A DNA stretch of 64,000 nucleotides from Olsenella uli. Lineage in GTDB: Bacteria; Actinomycetota; Coriobacteriia; Coriobacteriales; Atopobiaceae. The translations under genes and the position numbers were made by a program. Under the pieces are notes generated by a model. The model saw only the letters and a list, made by a program, of their open reading frames with translations, searched no databases and was not told the DNA's origin. Of this stretch, positions 1-9,060 are shown one piece after another. The stretch's first letter is position 1; every line of letters starts with the position of its first letter. The stretch lies in the NCBI RefSeq assembly GCF_016899935.1, contig NZ_JACJJK010000002.1:62001-126000 (forward strand), in the 5' to 3' direction.

Positions 1-443
1 AGCGCGAGGCCCACGCCCAGAAGCTCGCGGCGGCGCGGGCGGCGGCGCATCTTGAGGCACACGTACGCCAGCACGAGCACCATGCCCAGGCTCTGCATGA
101 TCGTGGCCGTGGCGGAGTTGGTCCAGTCGATCGCCTCGAGGTAGGCGACCTGCGAGAAGAGAATCGCCGCAAAGCTCACGCCGAGAACCTGCGCCAGGCC
201 GCTCGGGCTTCTCAGCACGCCCGCCAGCTGCTCGCGGCCGCGCGCGGTCAGCGCCGCGGCGGCGAGGAAGAGCCAGCAGGCCGTGAGCTCGCGCACGCAG
301 ACGAGCCACAGCGGGTCGATCGCGTAGGTGTCCATGAGCCACTTGGAGACGGTCCCGTTGAGGCCCCAGAGCGTGCCGCCCACCAGCGTCGCCACGATGC
401 CGCGCCGGATGCGCCGTCTCTGCTCGTCGTCCTTCTCGCCCAC
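1..443 (-). CDS. EamA/DMT-family transporter, N-terminal part (cut by window start)
   Basis: The reverse strand encodes a run of hydrophobic helices with the typical DMT opening, a Trp-Gly-Leu-Asn after the first helix. That indicates an EamA permease for an unknown small metabolite in the cytoplasmic membrane. The GTG start at 443 follows a purine-rich AGGAAGGGGG ribosome site by four bases. The first residues are MGEKDDEQ, so the dispersed GGCGAGAAGGAC motif (429-440) is the first codons of the gene. About 147 residues are present and the C-terminal half lies outside the window. The family is clear; the substrate cannot be called. Confidence 0.8.
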   Translation of the reverse strand, partial: MGEKDDEQRRRIRRGIVATLVGGTLWGLNGTVSKWLMDTYAIDPLWLVCVRELTACWLFLAAAALTARGREQLAGVLRSPSGLAQVLGVSFAAILFSQVAYLEAIDWTNSATATIMQSLGMVLVLAYVCLKMRRRPRRRELLGVGLA

Positions 444-495
444 GCGTCCCCCTTCCTCGCACAGCGGTCGATAGCCTACCACGGCCCGCCTGCGC

Positions 496-501
496 TATGC
501 T
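496..501 (+). promoter_or_regulatory. -10 element TATGCT upstream of the M16 peptidase
   Basis: The GCGCTATGCT string recurs upstream of other plus-strand genes in this window (28242-28247 and 29601-29606), which supports it as a -10 box. No convincing -35 box is visible. Confidence 0.4.
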
Positions 502-535
502 CGACGCTGAGAGATTTGCGTCCAAGGAGAAGAAC

Positions 536-3460
536 ATGGCCGAGAAGAACTTCACAGAGCCGCGCGCCGAGCTCGCCGCGGGCACGCGCCACGCCGGCTT
601 CACCGTCACGTCCGCGGAGCCGCTGCCCGAGCTCTCCGGGACGGCCTACGTCATGCACCACGAGGCCACCGGCGCCCGCGCACTGTGGCTGGCCTGCGCG
701 GACGTCAACAAGGCCTTCGCGATCAGCTTCAAGACGCCGCCCGCCGACGACACGGGCGTCTTTCACATCCTGGAGCACTCGGTGCTGTGCGGGTCGGAGC
801 GCTACCCGGTGAAGGAGCCCTTCGTCAACCTGCTCAAGACGAGCATGCAGACGTTCCTCAACGCACTCACCTTCCCCGACAAGACCATGTACCCGGTGGC
901 CTCGACCAACACGGCCGACCTCGAGAACCTCATGAGCGTCTACCTGGACGCGGTGCTGCACCCCGCGATCTGGCACCGCCGGCGCATCTTCGAGCAGGAG
1001 GGCTGGCACCTGGAGGCGGCGGACGGCGGCACCCTCAGCTACAACGGCGTGGTCCTGAACGAGATGAAGGGCGCGATGTCCGACCCCGACGACGTGCTCT
1101 ACCAGGCCCTCACGCGCCGGCTCTTCCCCGACACGTGCTACCGCTTTGAGTCGGGCGGCAACCCGCGCGCCATCCCCACCCTCACCTACGAGGCCTTCCT
1201 GGACACCCACGCGCGCCACTACGCGCCGTCCAACGCCTACGTCTTTCTCTACGGCGATCTGGACGTGGACCGCGAGCTCGCCCTCGTGGACGAGGCCCTG
1301 CGCGGCGCCACCGAGCGCGGGGCGGGCGCGCCGAACGAGCTCGCTCCCCAGGCACCCGTGCGCGCCGAGCGAACGGAGGTCCGCATGGCAACGGCGCCGA
1401 GCAACTCCGAGGTCGGGCTCTCCTACGTCATCGGCACGGCGGCCGACCGCACGCGCGTGCTCGCGGCGGACGTCCTGCTCGACGCCCTCTGCGGCTCCAA
1501 CGAGGCGCCCCTCAAGCGGCGCGTGCTGGACGCAGGCCTCGCAGACGACTTCTCCGCCACGCTCATCGACGGCGTGCTCCAGCCGCAGGTCATGTTCACG
1601 CTCAAGGGCCTGAGGCCGGGAGCGGGCGAGAGGTTCCGCGCGCTCGTGGAGTCCACCTGCGCCGAGCTTGCCGAGGGCGGCATCCCGCGCGACAAGCTCG
1701 AAGCCTCGCTCGCCCAGGCCGAGTTCAACCTGCGCGAGGGCGACTGGGGCGGCTACCCTGACGGCGTGGCGCTCGCCATGCAGGCGATGTCGAGCTGGCT
1801 CTATGACGACGCGCGGCCCGTGGACTACCTGCGCTACGAGGACGCGCTCGCCACGCTCAAGCGCGGCCTTGCCGAGGGGCTCTTCGAGCGGCTGCTGCGC
1901 GAGCTCGTCTGCGAGAGCGCGCACTGCGCCGAGGTCGAGCTCGTGCCCGTGGAGGAGGGCGACGCGGACGAGGAGGCGGCCGAGCTCGCGCGCCTGCGCG
2001 CCGGCATGGGCGAGAAGGACCTCGAGGCCGTCCGCGCCGAGGTCGCGGCGCTGCGCGCGGAGCAGGAGGCGCCGGACTCGCCCGAGGCGCTCGCGACGCT
2101 CCCCCAGCTCAGGCCGTCCGACATCGGCCCGGCACCCGCCGAGCCCGCCCCGCTCGACGTGGCGGCGCCGCTGCCCTGCGTGGCCCACGAGCTCGACACC
2201 CACGGGATCGACTACGTCTATCACTACTTTGACCTGCGCCGTCTCGACTTTGCCGAGCTCCCCTACGCCGGCCTGCTGACGGACCTCCTCGGCCGGCTCG
2301 CCACGGCGCGCCACAGCGCCTCCGACCTCGACACCCTCGTGGAGACCCGGCTCGGCGGGCTCGACTTCTTCGTCGAGACCCACACGCGCGACGACGACCT
2401 CTCCTTCGCCGCGCCGACGCTGGTGGTGGGCGCCTCCGCGCTCTCCGAGAAGGCCGACGCCCTCACGGAGCTCCCCGCCGAGGTCTGGGGCGAGACGGAC
2501 TTCACCGACCTCGCCCGGATCCGCGACATCCTGACCCAGCGCCGCGTCGCCCTCGAGCAGTACTACCTGAGCTCCGGGCATGCCGCTGCCCTCGGCCGCA
2601 CGGGCACGTACTTCTCGGCCGCCGCCGTGGCCTCGAGCGCGATGGGCGGGCTGGACTACTACCTCTTCCTGCGCGAGCTGCTCGAGCACTGGGACGAGCG
2701 GGCCGCCGAGCTGCCGGGCCGCCTCGCGGGCGTCGCGCGGCGCGTCTTCGCGGCGGACAACGTGACCGTGAGCTTCACCGGGCCGGCCGGCGACCGCGCC
2801 CGCTTCTGGGAGCGCGGCGGCACCCTCGGCCTGGTCCCTGCGGAGGACGCCGGGGACCGCCTCGTCGTTCCCGCGCCGACACCGCGCCGCGAGGCCTTTG
2901 TCATCCCCTCCGACGTGGCCTACGTCGCGCGCGCCTCGGCGCCGTCCGCCGTCGACCCCGGCAGCATCGGGACCTGGCAGGTGGCCACGCGCGCGCTCAC
3001 CTACGACTACCTCTGGAACGAGGTGCGCGTGAAGGGCGGCGCCTACGGCGTGGGCTTCAAGCGCTCGACCGAGGGCCTGCGGCAGTTCTGGTCGTACCGC
3101 GACCCCTCAGTGGACGCCACGCTCGGGCGCTACGACGGCGCGGCTGCGTGGCTCGCCGGCTGGCGGCCCACCAAGGACGAGCTCGACGGCTACGTCGTGG
3201 CCACGGTCGCCGCTCACGACGCGCCCGTGAAGCCCCGCCAGCTCGCGCGGCGCCAGGACGTGGCCCGCTTCAACGGCCGGCCCGCCGCCTGGCGCGACGA
3301 GGTCCGCGCGCAGGAGCTCGCCGCCACGGCCGACGACGTGCGCGAACTCGCCGCGGCGCTCGCCGACGCCGAGGCGCCGAGCGGCGTCTGCGTCTTCGGC
3401 GGGCGCGACGCGATCGAGGCGAGCGAGGTCGCCTTCGACGCCGTGACCGAGCTCTGCTAG
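536..3460 (+). CDS. M16C-family zinc metallopeptidase (PreP/insulinase-like)
   Basis: A 974-residue protein with the inverted zinc motif HILEH at residues 77-81 and the third ligand Glu in NEMKGAM near residue 176. This is the layout of M16C presequence-protease-like enzymes, which enclose and degrade peptides in a clam-shell chamber. Length and the PFVNLLK segment after the motif also fit PreP. An in-frame ATG lies at 497, but AAGGAG at 525-530 sits correctly for the ATG at 536. The N-terminus is MAEKNFTEP and encodes a copy of the dispersed GCCGAGAAGAAC motif. No signal peptide is seen, so it is likely cytoplasmic. The gene stands alone with its own promoter. Confidence 0.93.
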   Translation: MAEKNFTEPRAELAAGTRHAGFTVTSAEPLPELSGTAYVMHHEATGARALWLACADVNKAFAISFKTPPADDTGVFHILEHSVLCGSERYPVKEPFVNLLKTSMQTFLNALTFPDKTMYPVASTNTADLENLMSVYLDAVLHPAIWHRRRIFEQEGWHLEAADGGTLSYNGVVLNEMKGAMSDPDDVLYQALTRRLFPDTCYRFESGGNPRAIPTLTYEAFLDTHARHYAPSNAYVFLYGDLDVDRELALVDEALRGATERGAGAPNELAPQAPVRAERTEVRMATAPSNSEVGLSYVIGTAADRTRVLAADVLLDALCGSNEAPLKRRVLDAGLADDFSATLIDGVLQPQVMFTLKGLRPGAGERFRALVESTCAELAEGGIPRDKLEASLAQAEFNLREGDWGGYPDGVALAMQAMSSWLYDDARPVDYLRYEDALATLKRGLAEGLFERLLRELVCESAHCAEVELVPVEEGDADEEAAELARLRAGMGEKDLEAVRAEVAALRAEQEAPDSPEALATLPQLRPSDIGPAPAEPAPLDVAAPLPCVAHELDTHGIDYVYHYFDLRRLDFAELPYAGLLTDLLGRLATARHSASDLDTLVETRLGGLDFFVETHTRDDDLSFAAPTLVVGASALSEKADALTELPAEVWGETDFTDLARIRDILTQRRVALEQYYLSSGHAAALGRTGTYFSAAAVASSAMGGLDYYLFLRELLEHWDERAAELPGRLAGVARRVFAADNVTVSFTGPAGDRARFWERGGTLGLVPAEDAGDRLVVPAPTPRREAFVIPSDVAYVARASAPSAVDPGSIGTWQVATRALTYDYLWNEVRVKGGAYGVGFKRSTEGLRQFWSYRDPSVDATLGRYDGAAAWLAGWRPTKDELDGYVVATVAAHDAPVKPRQLARRQDVARFNGRPAAWRDEVRAQELAATADDVRELAAALADAEAPSGVCVFGGRDAIEASEVAFDAVTELC

Positions 3461-3475
3461 GGTACGGGCGACGCC

Positions 3476-3500
3476 GTCCTTCTCGCCCGTCTTTCTCGCC
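3476..3500 (-). repeat. Two tandem copies of the dispersed 12-mer (GTCCTTCTCGCC, GTCTTTCTCGCC)
   Basis: Copies at 3476-3487 and 3489-3500 directly follow the peptidase stop codon and precede the module array that starts at 3502. Confidence 0.6.
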
Positions 3501-3501
3501 C

Positions 3502-3733
3502 GTCTAGAAAATGGCGCCCTTGTCGCAGGCGCTTCTAGAAAGTGGGGACCTTGCGCAGTTGGACGGCCCGTCCGCCGCGCAAGGTCCCCAAAAGCTAGAC
3601 AAATTCCCTCCAGAACGCGCAATCCCGCGTTTTCCTAGAAGCCGTCGCAGCAAGGTCCACGTTTTCTAGAACCGCTCGCGACAAGGGCGGCGATTCTCGG
3701 AACACCACGTGACAAGGGCGGATGTTCCTAGAC
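3502..3733. repeat. Intergenic array of about six degenerate 25-base modules in both orientations
   Basis: The module reads roughly TCTAGAAA-n3-GG-n2-CCTTG-CGC. Two copies run forward (starting near 3503 and 3532) and about four run in reverse, ending near 3597, 3670, 3700 and 3733. The middle pair forms a hairpin from GGGGACCTTGCGC and GCGCAAGGTCCCC. The last copy runs into the stop codon of the nitroreductase gene. The module was not seen elsewhere in the window. Confidence 0.6.
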
Positions 3734-4318
3734 GAGAAGGTCGTCGACCCCCAGCTTGGGCACGTGATGCGTGTTGGTCTCGAAGTCGCGCCAGTAGGCC
3801 ACGCCGCGCTCGGCGTCCGCCTCCTCGAGGACCACGGTCTCGTCCGCCGCAGGGTAGCCGAGGGCGCAGAGGAGCAGCGGCTCGAGGCCCTTATCGTCAA
3901 GGCCGAGAAGCCCGGCGAGCCCGGCGTCGAAGCTCGCGACCATGCAGCCCGCGAGCCCCGCCGCCCGCGCGGCGAGCATGATCGTCTGGGCCGCGATGCC
4001 CGCGTCCTGGTTGCGCAGGGCGTTCGCGCGCGAGCCCGCCGGCCCCGCGATCGTGACGTAGGCCGTCGGGCGCTCGCCGGCTGCGGGACCGTCCCACTCC
4101 TTGAGCAGGCCGGCCCAGCGATGGTGCGCCTCGACCTCGAGCGCCTCGGCGCCCGTGCTCAGATGGAAGCGCAGCAGCTGCGTGTTGTTGGCGGTCGGTG
4201 CCAGGCGGGCCGCCCCCACGAGCGCCCGCAGCATTGCCTCGGGAACCGGGCGCCCCTCGTCGAAGCGTCGGTACGTCCGCGACGCGGCCACCAGCTCGAC
4301 GAACTCGCTCTCGTTCAC
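3728..4318 (-). CDS. Nitroreductase-family FMN oxidoreductase
   Basis: A 196-residue protein with the family's N-terminal SRTYRRFDEG FMN-phosphate segment, LAPTANNTQ near residue 55 and a C-terminal GYPA stretch. Such enzymes reduce nitro- or quinone-like compounds with NAD(P)H in the cytoplasm. It starts 9 bp after the aminotransferase stop, so the two are probably cotranscribed. The physiological substrate is unknown. Confidence 0.88.
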   Translation of the reverse strand: MNESEFVELVAASRTYRRFDEGRPVPEAMLRALVGAARLAPTANNTQLLRFHLSTGAEALEVEAHHRWAGLLKEWDGPAAGERPTAYVTIAGPAGSRANALRNQDAGIAAQTIMLAARAAGLAGCMVASFDAGLAGLLGLDDKGLEPLLLCALGYPAADETVVLEEADAERGVAYWRDFETNTHHVPKLGVDDLLV

Positions 4319-4327
4319 GACAACCCC

Positions 4328-5488
4328 CTAAATCCCGGCCGCAGCGATCGCCGCGACGACCTCGCGCAGCTCGTCGGGCGGCATGACGAGCGCCATCCGC
4401 ACATAACCCTCCCCCGACGGGCCAAAGCTCGCGCCCGGCGTCACGATCACGCCCGCGCGCTCCATGAGCTCGAGCACGAAGGCCGCCGAGTCCGTGCGCC
4501 CGCCGGGCAGCTTGGCCCACACGAACATCGAGCCGTGCGCGTTGGGCCGCTCCCAGCCGATCGACTCCAGGCCGTCGCAGAGGGCGTCGCGCCGCTCCTG
4601 GTAGAGCAGGCGCTGGCGCTCGACGGAGTCGCGCGGGCCGGTGAGGGCCGCGATCGCCGCGTCCTGCTCGGGGTAGAACATGCCGAAGTCGATCTGCGAG
4701 CGCAGCTTGCGGGCGGCCGCCACCACGTCCGGCCGGCCCACCAGAAACGACAGGCGCGCGCCCGTCACGTTGAAGGACTTGGAGAGCGAGAGGAACTCCA
4801 CGCCCACCTCGCGCGCCCCGGGGTACGCCAGGAACGAGCCGCCCGCCGGCCCGTCGAAGACGATGTCGGAGTAGGCGTTGTCGTGGATCACGACCAGGTC
4901 GTGCTCGCGCGCGAAGGCGATGACCTCCTCGTAGACCTCCGGCGTTCCGACCGAGCCCACGGGGTTGGCCGGCAGCGACACGATGAGGTACCTGGCGGCG
5001 TCCGCCACCTCGGCGGGCACGTCCGCCAGGTGCGGCAGGAAGTCGTGCTCGGCCGTGAGGCGGTAGTAGTGCGGGCGCGCGCCGGCGAGCAGCGTCGCGT
5101 TCTGGAACACGGGGTAGCACGGGTCGGGCACGAGCGCCACGTCGCCGGGGTCCGCGAGCGCCGCGCACACGTGGACGAGGCCCTCCTGGGTGCCCCGGCA
5201 GCTCATCACCATGTCGCGCGTAATCCCGGCCACGCCGTAGCGCCGCTCGTAGTAGGCGCACACGGCGTCGAGCAGCTCGTCCTTGTCGTGCAGCGAGTAC
5301 TTCCAGTTCTCGGGGTCCGCCGCGCTCGCACGCAGCGCCTCGACCACGTGCTCGGGCGGGCGGAAGTCCGGCGTGCCCACCGAGAGGTCAAAGACCCGAC
5401 GGCCCTCGGCCTCCAGCTCGCGCCGGCGCGCGTTGAGCGCGGCGAACACCTCGTCACCGAACAGGCCCAGCCTCTTGGAGAACTCCAT
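4328..5488 (-). CDS. Class I/II PLP-dependent aminotransferase (aspartate/LL-DAP type)
   Basis: A 386-residue fold-type I enzyme. The PLP lysine is K237 in SLSKSFNVTGAR, the PLP-binding Asp/Tyr are in IHDNAYSD (203-206), and the carboxylate-binding Arg follows at 245. The opening residues and VFDLSVGTPDFRPP are typical of LL-diaminopimelate/aspartate-type aminotransferases. The donor and acceptor cannot be fixed from sequence. It is the first gene of a two-gene unit with the nitroreductase, and a copy of the dispersed 12-mer lies 16-27 bp upstream of the start. Confidence 0.88.
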   Translation of the reverse strand: MEFSKRLGLFGDEVFAALNARRRELEAEGRRVFDLSVGTPDFRPPEHVVEALRASAADPENWKYSLHDKDELLDAVCAYYERRYGVAGITRDMVMSCRGTQEGLVHVCAALADPGDVALVPDPCYPVFQNATLLAGARPHYYRLTAEHDFLPHLADVPAEVADAARYLIVSLPANPVGSVGTPEVYEEVIAFAREHDLVVIHDNAYSDIVFDGPAGGSFLAYPGAREVGVEFLSLSKSFNVTGARLSFLVGRPDVVAAARKLRSQIDFGMFYPEQDAAIAALTGPRDSVERQRLLYQERRDALCDGLESIGWERPNAHGSMFVWAKLPGGRTDSAAFVLELMERAGVIVTPGASFGPSGEGYVRMALVMPPDELREVVAAIAAAGI

Positions 5489-5503
5489 GACTCCCCTCTC
5501 GTC

Positions 5504-5515
5504 GTCCTTCTCGCC
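5504..5515 (-). repeat. Dispersed 12-mer, GTCCTTCTCGCC
   Basis: Sits just upstream of the aminotransferase start codon in the divergent gap to nrdD. Confidence 0.55.
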
Positions 5516-5801
5516 TAACTCTAGCGCAGGCGCGCGCCGCGCCGCTCGCCGAGCCGCTCACGGAAACATCAAGGACAATTTGAGGACCAATTGGCGAAAG
5601 CTTTTTTCTGCGTCATTTTTACTACCTGCGGTGATATGGGTTATCAACATCAAGCCACATGTTTTCGACCACTTGTCAACAACATATAGTATGTTTGTCG
5701 GTCAAAACCACTAGCGGTTGTGGCATAGTTGATTCCGCACGCACGACTTGCACCCCTGGCGCGCCCTCGGGAGCGCCTCTTCAGCGAAAGGTCGACGCAC
5801 C
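5516..5801 (+). promoter_or_regulatory. nrdDG promoter region with two AACAT/ATGTT palindromes (NrdR-box-like)
   Basis: This is the most A+T-rich stretch in the first 10 kb. Two inverted repeats share the same arms: AACAT-8-ATGTT at 5646-5663 and AACAT-5-ATGTT at 5681-5695. Their centres are about 33 bp apart, near three helical turns, as in tandem NrdR boxes. TATAGT at 5685-5690 could be the -10 element inside the second palindrome, which would let a repressor block it. NrdR is the known repressor of ribonucleotide reductase genes in many bacteria; its role here is inference. Confidence 0.45.
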
Positions 5802-8024
5802 ATGAAGATCATCAAGCGCAACGGCTCGGAGGTCGCCTTCGACATCTCCAAGATCGAGAACGCCATCCGCGCGGCCAACGGCGAGGTCCCCGCCAACGAG
5901 CGCCTCACCGAGCGCGAGATCAAGTTCGCCTCCCTGAACGTCACCGACGAGTGCATGGAGGCCGGCCACACCGTGACCGTCGAGGAGGTCCAGGACCTCG
6001 TCGAGGACCAGCTGATGGGCCTGCACCACTTCGAGGTGGCGCGCCGCTACATCATCTACCGCTACGTGCAGAACCAGAAGCGCCACAAGAACACGACCGA
6101 CGACAAAATCCTCGCGCTCATCGAGTGCAACAACGAGGAGGTCAAGCAGGAGAACTCCAACAAGAACCCCACGGTGGTCTCCGTCCAGCGCGACTACATG
6201 GCCGGCGAGGTCTCCAAGGACCTCACGATGCGCGAGCTGCTCCCCGCCGAGGTCGTCGAGGCCCACAACGAGGGCATCATCCACTTCCACGACTCGGACT
6301 ACTTCGCGCAGCACATGCACAACTGCGACCTCGTGAACCTCGAGGACATGCTGCAGAACGGCACCGTGATCTCCGGCACGCTCATCGAGCGCCCGCACAG
6401 CTTCTCCACCGCCTGCAACATCGCCACGCAGATCATCGCCCAGGTGGCCTCCTGCCAGTACGGCGGCCAGTCCATCTCGCTCACGCACCTGGCGCCCTTC
6501 GTGGACGTCTCGCGCCAGAAGATCCGCCGCCAGGTAGAGGCCGAGATGGAGGCCATCGGCGTGGACCCCGGCGAGGAGAAGCTCTCCCAGATCGTGGAGG
6601 GCCGCGTGCGCGAGGAGATCGCCCGCGGCGTCCAGACCATCCAGTACCAGGTGGTCACCCTCATGACCACCAACGGCCAGGCGCCGTTCATCACGGTCTT
6701 CATGTACCTCAACGAGGCCAAGAACGAGCGCGAGAAGGCCGACCTGGCCATGTGCATCGAGGAGATGCTCAAGCAGCGCTACGAGGGCGTCAAGAACGAG
6801 GAGGGCGTCTGGATCACGCCGGCCTTCCCGAAGCTCATCTACGTGCTCGAGGAGGACAACGTCCGCGAGGGCACCCCGTACTTCTACCTCACCAAGCTCG
6901 CGGCCAAGTGCACGGCCAAGCGCATGGTGCCGGACTACATCTCCGAGAAGAAGATGAAGGAGTACAAGCTCTCCAAGGGCGAGACCGAGGGCAACGGCGA
7001 CTGCTACACCTGCATGGGCTGCCGCTCCTTCCTCACGCCGGACCGCTCGGGCAACGGCTTTGACAACGTGGCCAAGGCCAAGAACTACGAGCCGGGCAAG
7101 CCCAAGTACTACGGCCGCTTCAACCAGGGCGTCGTGACCATCAACCTCGTGGACGTGGCGCTCTCCGCCCACCGCGACATGGACGAGTTCTGGAGGATCT
7201 TCGACGAGCGCCTGGAGCTCTGCCACCGGGCCCTGCGCTGCCGCCACGAGCGCCTGCTCGGCACCACCTCGGACGCCGCGCCGATCCTCTGGCAGTACGG
7301 CGCCCTCGCGCGCCTGGACAAGGGCGAGAAGATCGACAAGCTCCTCTACGGCGGCTACTCCACGATTTCTCTGGGCTACGCGGGCCTCTACGAGTGCGTC
7401 AAGGCCATGACCGGCCACAGCCACACCGACGAGGAGGCCACGCCGTTCGCGCTCGCCGTCATGCAGCGCATGAACGACAAGTGCGCCGAGTGGAAGGCCG
7501 CCGAGAACATCGACTACTCGCTCTACGGCACGCCGCTCGAGTCCACCACCTACAAGTTCGCCAAGTGCCTGCAGCGCCGCTTTGGCATCATCCCGGGCAT
7601 CACGGACAAGGGCTACATCACCAACAGCTACCACGTCCACGTGACCGAGCAGATCGACGCCTTCACCAAGCTGCGCTTTGAGTCCGAGTTCCAGCGCCTC
7701 TCCCCCGGCGGCGCCATCTCCTACGTGGAGGTGCCGGACATGCAGGACAACCTCGAGGCCGTCATCTCCGTCATGCAGTACATCTACGACCACATCATGT
7801 ACGCCGAGCTCAACACCAAGAGCGACTACTGCCAGGTGTGCGGCTACGACGGCGAGATCAGAATCGTGGAGGACGACGGCAAACTCGTGTGGGAGTGCCC
7901 GCACTGCCACAACCGCGACCAGTCCAAGATGAACGTCGCGCGCCGCACCTGCGGCTACATCGGCACGCAGTTCTGGAACCAGGGCCGCACCGAGGAGATC
8001 AGGGACCGCGTGCTGCACCTGTAG
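5802..8024 (+). CDS. nrdD: Anaerobic (class III) ribonucleoside-triphosphate reductase
   Basis: A 740-residue glycyl-radical enzyme that converts ribonucleotides to deoxyribonucleotides without oxygen. An ATP-cone covers roughly residues 1-90 (KIIKRNGSEVAFDISKIENA). A C-terminal zinc site is formed by CQVCG and CPHCH. The radical loop RTCGYIGTQFWNQGR ends the protein, with the radical glycine predicted at 718. The ATG at 5802 is chosen because homologues begin at the ATP-cone and AAAGG lies upstream; an in-frame ATG at 5748 would add 18 unlikely residues. nrdG follows after a gap holding two large palindromes. Confidence 0.97.
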   Translation: MKIIKRNGSEVAFDISKIENAIRAANGEVPANERLTEREIKFASLNVTDECMEAGHTVTVEEVQDLVEDQLMGLHHFEVARRYIIYRYVQNQKRHKNTTDDKILALIECNNEEVKQENSNKNPTVVSVQRDYMAGEVSKDLTMRELLPAEVVEAHNEGIIHFHDSDYFAQHMHNCDLVNLEDMLQNGTVISGTLIERPHSFSTACNIATQIIAQVASCQYGGQSISLTHLAPFVDVSRQKIRRQVEAEMEAIGVDPGEEKLSQIVEGRVREEIARGVQTIQYQVVTLMTTNGQAPFITVFMYLNEAKNEREKADLAMCIEEMLKQRYEGVKNEEGVWITPAFPKLIYVLEEDNVREGTPYFYLTKLAAKCTAKRMVPDYISEKKMKEYKLSKGETEGNGDCYTCMGCRSFLTPDRSGNGFDNVAKAKNYEPGKPKYYGRFNQGVVTINLVDVALSAHRDMDEFWRIFDERLELCHRALRCRHERLLGTTSDAAPILWQYGALARLDKGEKIDKLLYGGYSTISLGYAGLYECVKAMTGHSHTDEEATPFALAVMQRMNDKCAEWKAAENIDYSLYGTPLESTTYKFAKCLQRRFGIIPGITDKGYITNSYHVHVTEQIDAFTKLRFESEFQRLSPGGAISYVEVPDMQDNLEAVISVMQYIYDHIMYAELNTKSDYCQVCGYDGEIRIVEDDGKLVWECPHCHNRDQSKMNVARRTCGYIGTQFWNQGRTEEIRDRVLHL

Positions 8025-8033
8025 GGCTGTCTG

Positions 8034-8125
8034 CGGACCCCCGAAAGGCGAGGTCCGGCGCTCAGACAGCTTGCCGCACAGGGCACGGCAAGAACTCGCG
8101 GCGGACCTCGCCTTTCGGGGGTCCG
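8034..8125. repeat. Nested palindromic element E1
   Basis: The outer arms at 8034-8057 and 8102-8125 are a perfect 24-bp inverted repeat. An inner stem CTTGCCG/CGGCAAG lies at 8070-8076 and 8086-8092. Read on the minus strand, the spacers are CCGCGAGTT and CTGTCTGAGCGC, almost identical to those of the element at 44026-44109, while both stems differ in sequence. There is no T-tract, so a simple terminator is unlikely. Confidence 0.75.
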
Positions 8126-8147
8126 CCGCGAGTCGTCTCTGCTCGAC

Positions 8148-8159
8148 GTTCTTCTCGCC
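8148..8159 (-). repeat. Dispersed 12-mer, GTTCTTCTCGCC
   Basis: Exact copy between two intergenic palindromes upstream of nrdG. Confidence 0.6.
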
Positions 8160-8171
8160 CAGGCAGGCCCG

Positions 8172-8239
8172 CTCAGGTGGCGCAAACAGACGTTTTCGGG
8201 GCACAATGGGCTGAAAAACGTCCGTTTGCTCCACCTGAG
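8172..8239. repeat. 26-bp imperfect inverted repeat upstream of nrdG
   Basis: Arms at 8172-8197 and 8213-8239 begin and end with CTCAGGTGG and CCACCTGAG and match at about 23 positions across a 15-base loop. The right arm ends 37 bp before the nrdG start codon. Confidence 0.7.
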
Positions 8240-8275
8240 ATGGAGGCCGCAACTAGCGCGTCCGGGAGGACACCC

Positions 8276-8836
8276 ATGAACTACGCGAACATCAAGTACT
8301 GCGACATCGCGAACGGCCCGGGCGTGCGCACCACGCTCTTTGTCTCCGGGTGTCGCCTGCACTGCCCCAACTGCTTCAACGAGGAGGCCTGGGACTTCGA
8401 CGCCGGTGAGCCGTTCACCACAGACGTTGCCGAGAAGATCATGGACTCGATGGACGTGCCCTACGTGGGCGGCCTCACCATCCTCGGCGGCGAGCCGATG
8501 GAGCCCGAGAACCAGCAGGGCCTCGTGGGGTTTCTGGAGGCGGTGCGCGAGCGCTTTGGAGACGGCAAGTCCGTCTGGCTCTTCTCGGGCCACACGTGGG
8601 ATCAGCTCAGGCCCGGCGGCGCCTGGAACCTCGGAGACGTGACCGACCGTCTGCTCGACACGCTGGACGTGCTGGTGGACGGGCCCTTCGTCCAGGACCT
8701 CCATGACATCACGCTGCGCTTCCGCGGCTCGTCCAACCAGCGGCTCATCGACGTGCCCGCCACGCTCGAGGCGCCCGGCGACGACGTCGTCTGGTGGGAG
8801 GACGAGCCGATCTTCTCCACGCACACCATGGACTAG
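8276..8836 (+). CDS. nrdG: Anaerobic ribonucleotide reductase activating protein
   Basis: A 186-residue radical SAM enzyme that installs the glycyl radical on NrdD. The [4Fe-4S] motif is GCRLHCPNC with cysteines 26, 30 and 33, followed by the GGEP segment that contacts S-adenosylmethionine. The start is set by GGAGGA at 8265-8270. It lies downstream of nrdD in the same direction, as expected for the pair. Confidence 0.96.
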   Translation: MNYANIKYCDIANGPGVRTTLFVSGCRLHCPNCFNEEAWDFDAGEPFTTDVAEKIMDSMDVPYVGGLTILGGEPMEPENQQGLVGFLEAVRERFGDGKSVWLFSGHTWDQLRPGGAWNLGDVTDRLLDTLDVLVDGPFVQDLHDITLRFRGSSNQRLIDVPATLEAPGDDVVWWEDEPIFSTHTMD

Positions 8837-9060
8837 GACGAGCGCGCGCCACGCCCGACCGCCGCGCGCCAGGTCCCGGGAGACGCCGGGCGAGACCCTG
8901 CCGCTCGCGGGCCCGGACGCGCCGTCTGCGAACTCGTTCCTCGCGCGCGTGGGCGCGCCAACGTCTCTGAGCTCGGGACGGAGCGAGCCGACAGCCAGCC
9001 GTCGGGCAGGGCCTCCCCCACCCTGATAGCCTCCTTCGCACGACGACCGAAGGAGGATGC

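Noticed and set aside
476-2689. A 737-codon open frame antisense to the M16 peptidase
   Set aside because: Long antisense frames are normal in G+C-rich DNA. The translation is Arg/Val/Gly/Glu-biased with no domain, and the plus strand encodes a clear peptidase.
3502-3733. CRISPR array
   Set aside because: Modules vary in sequence, occur in both orientations and have irregular spacing; no cas genes are present.
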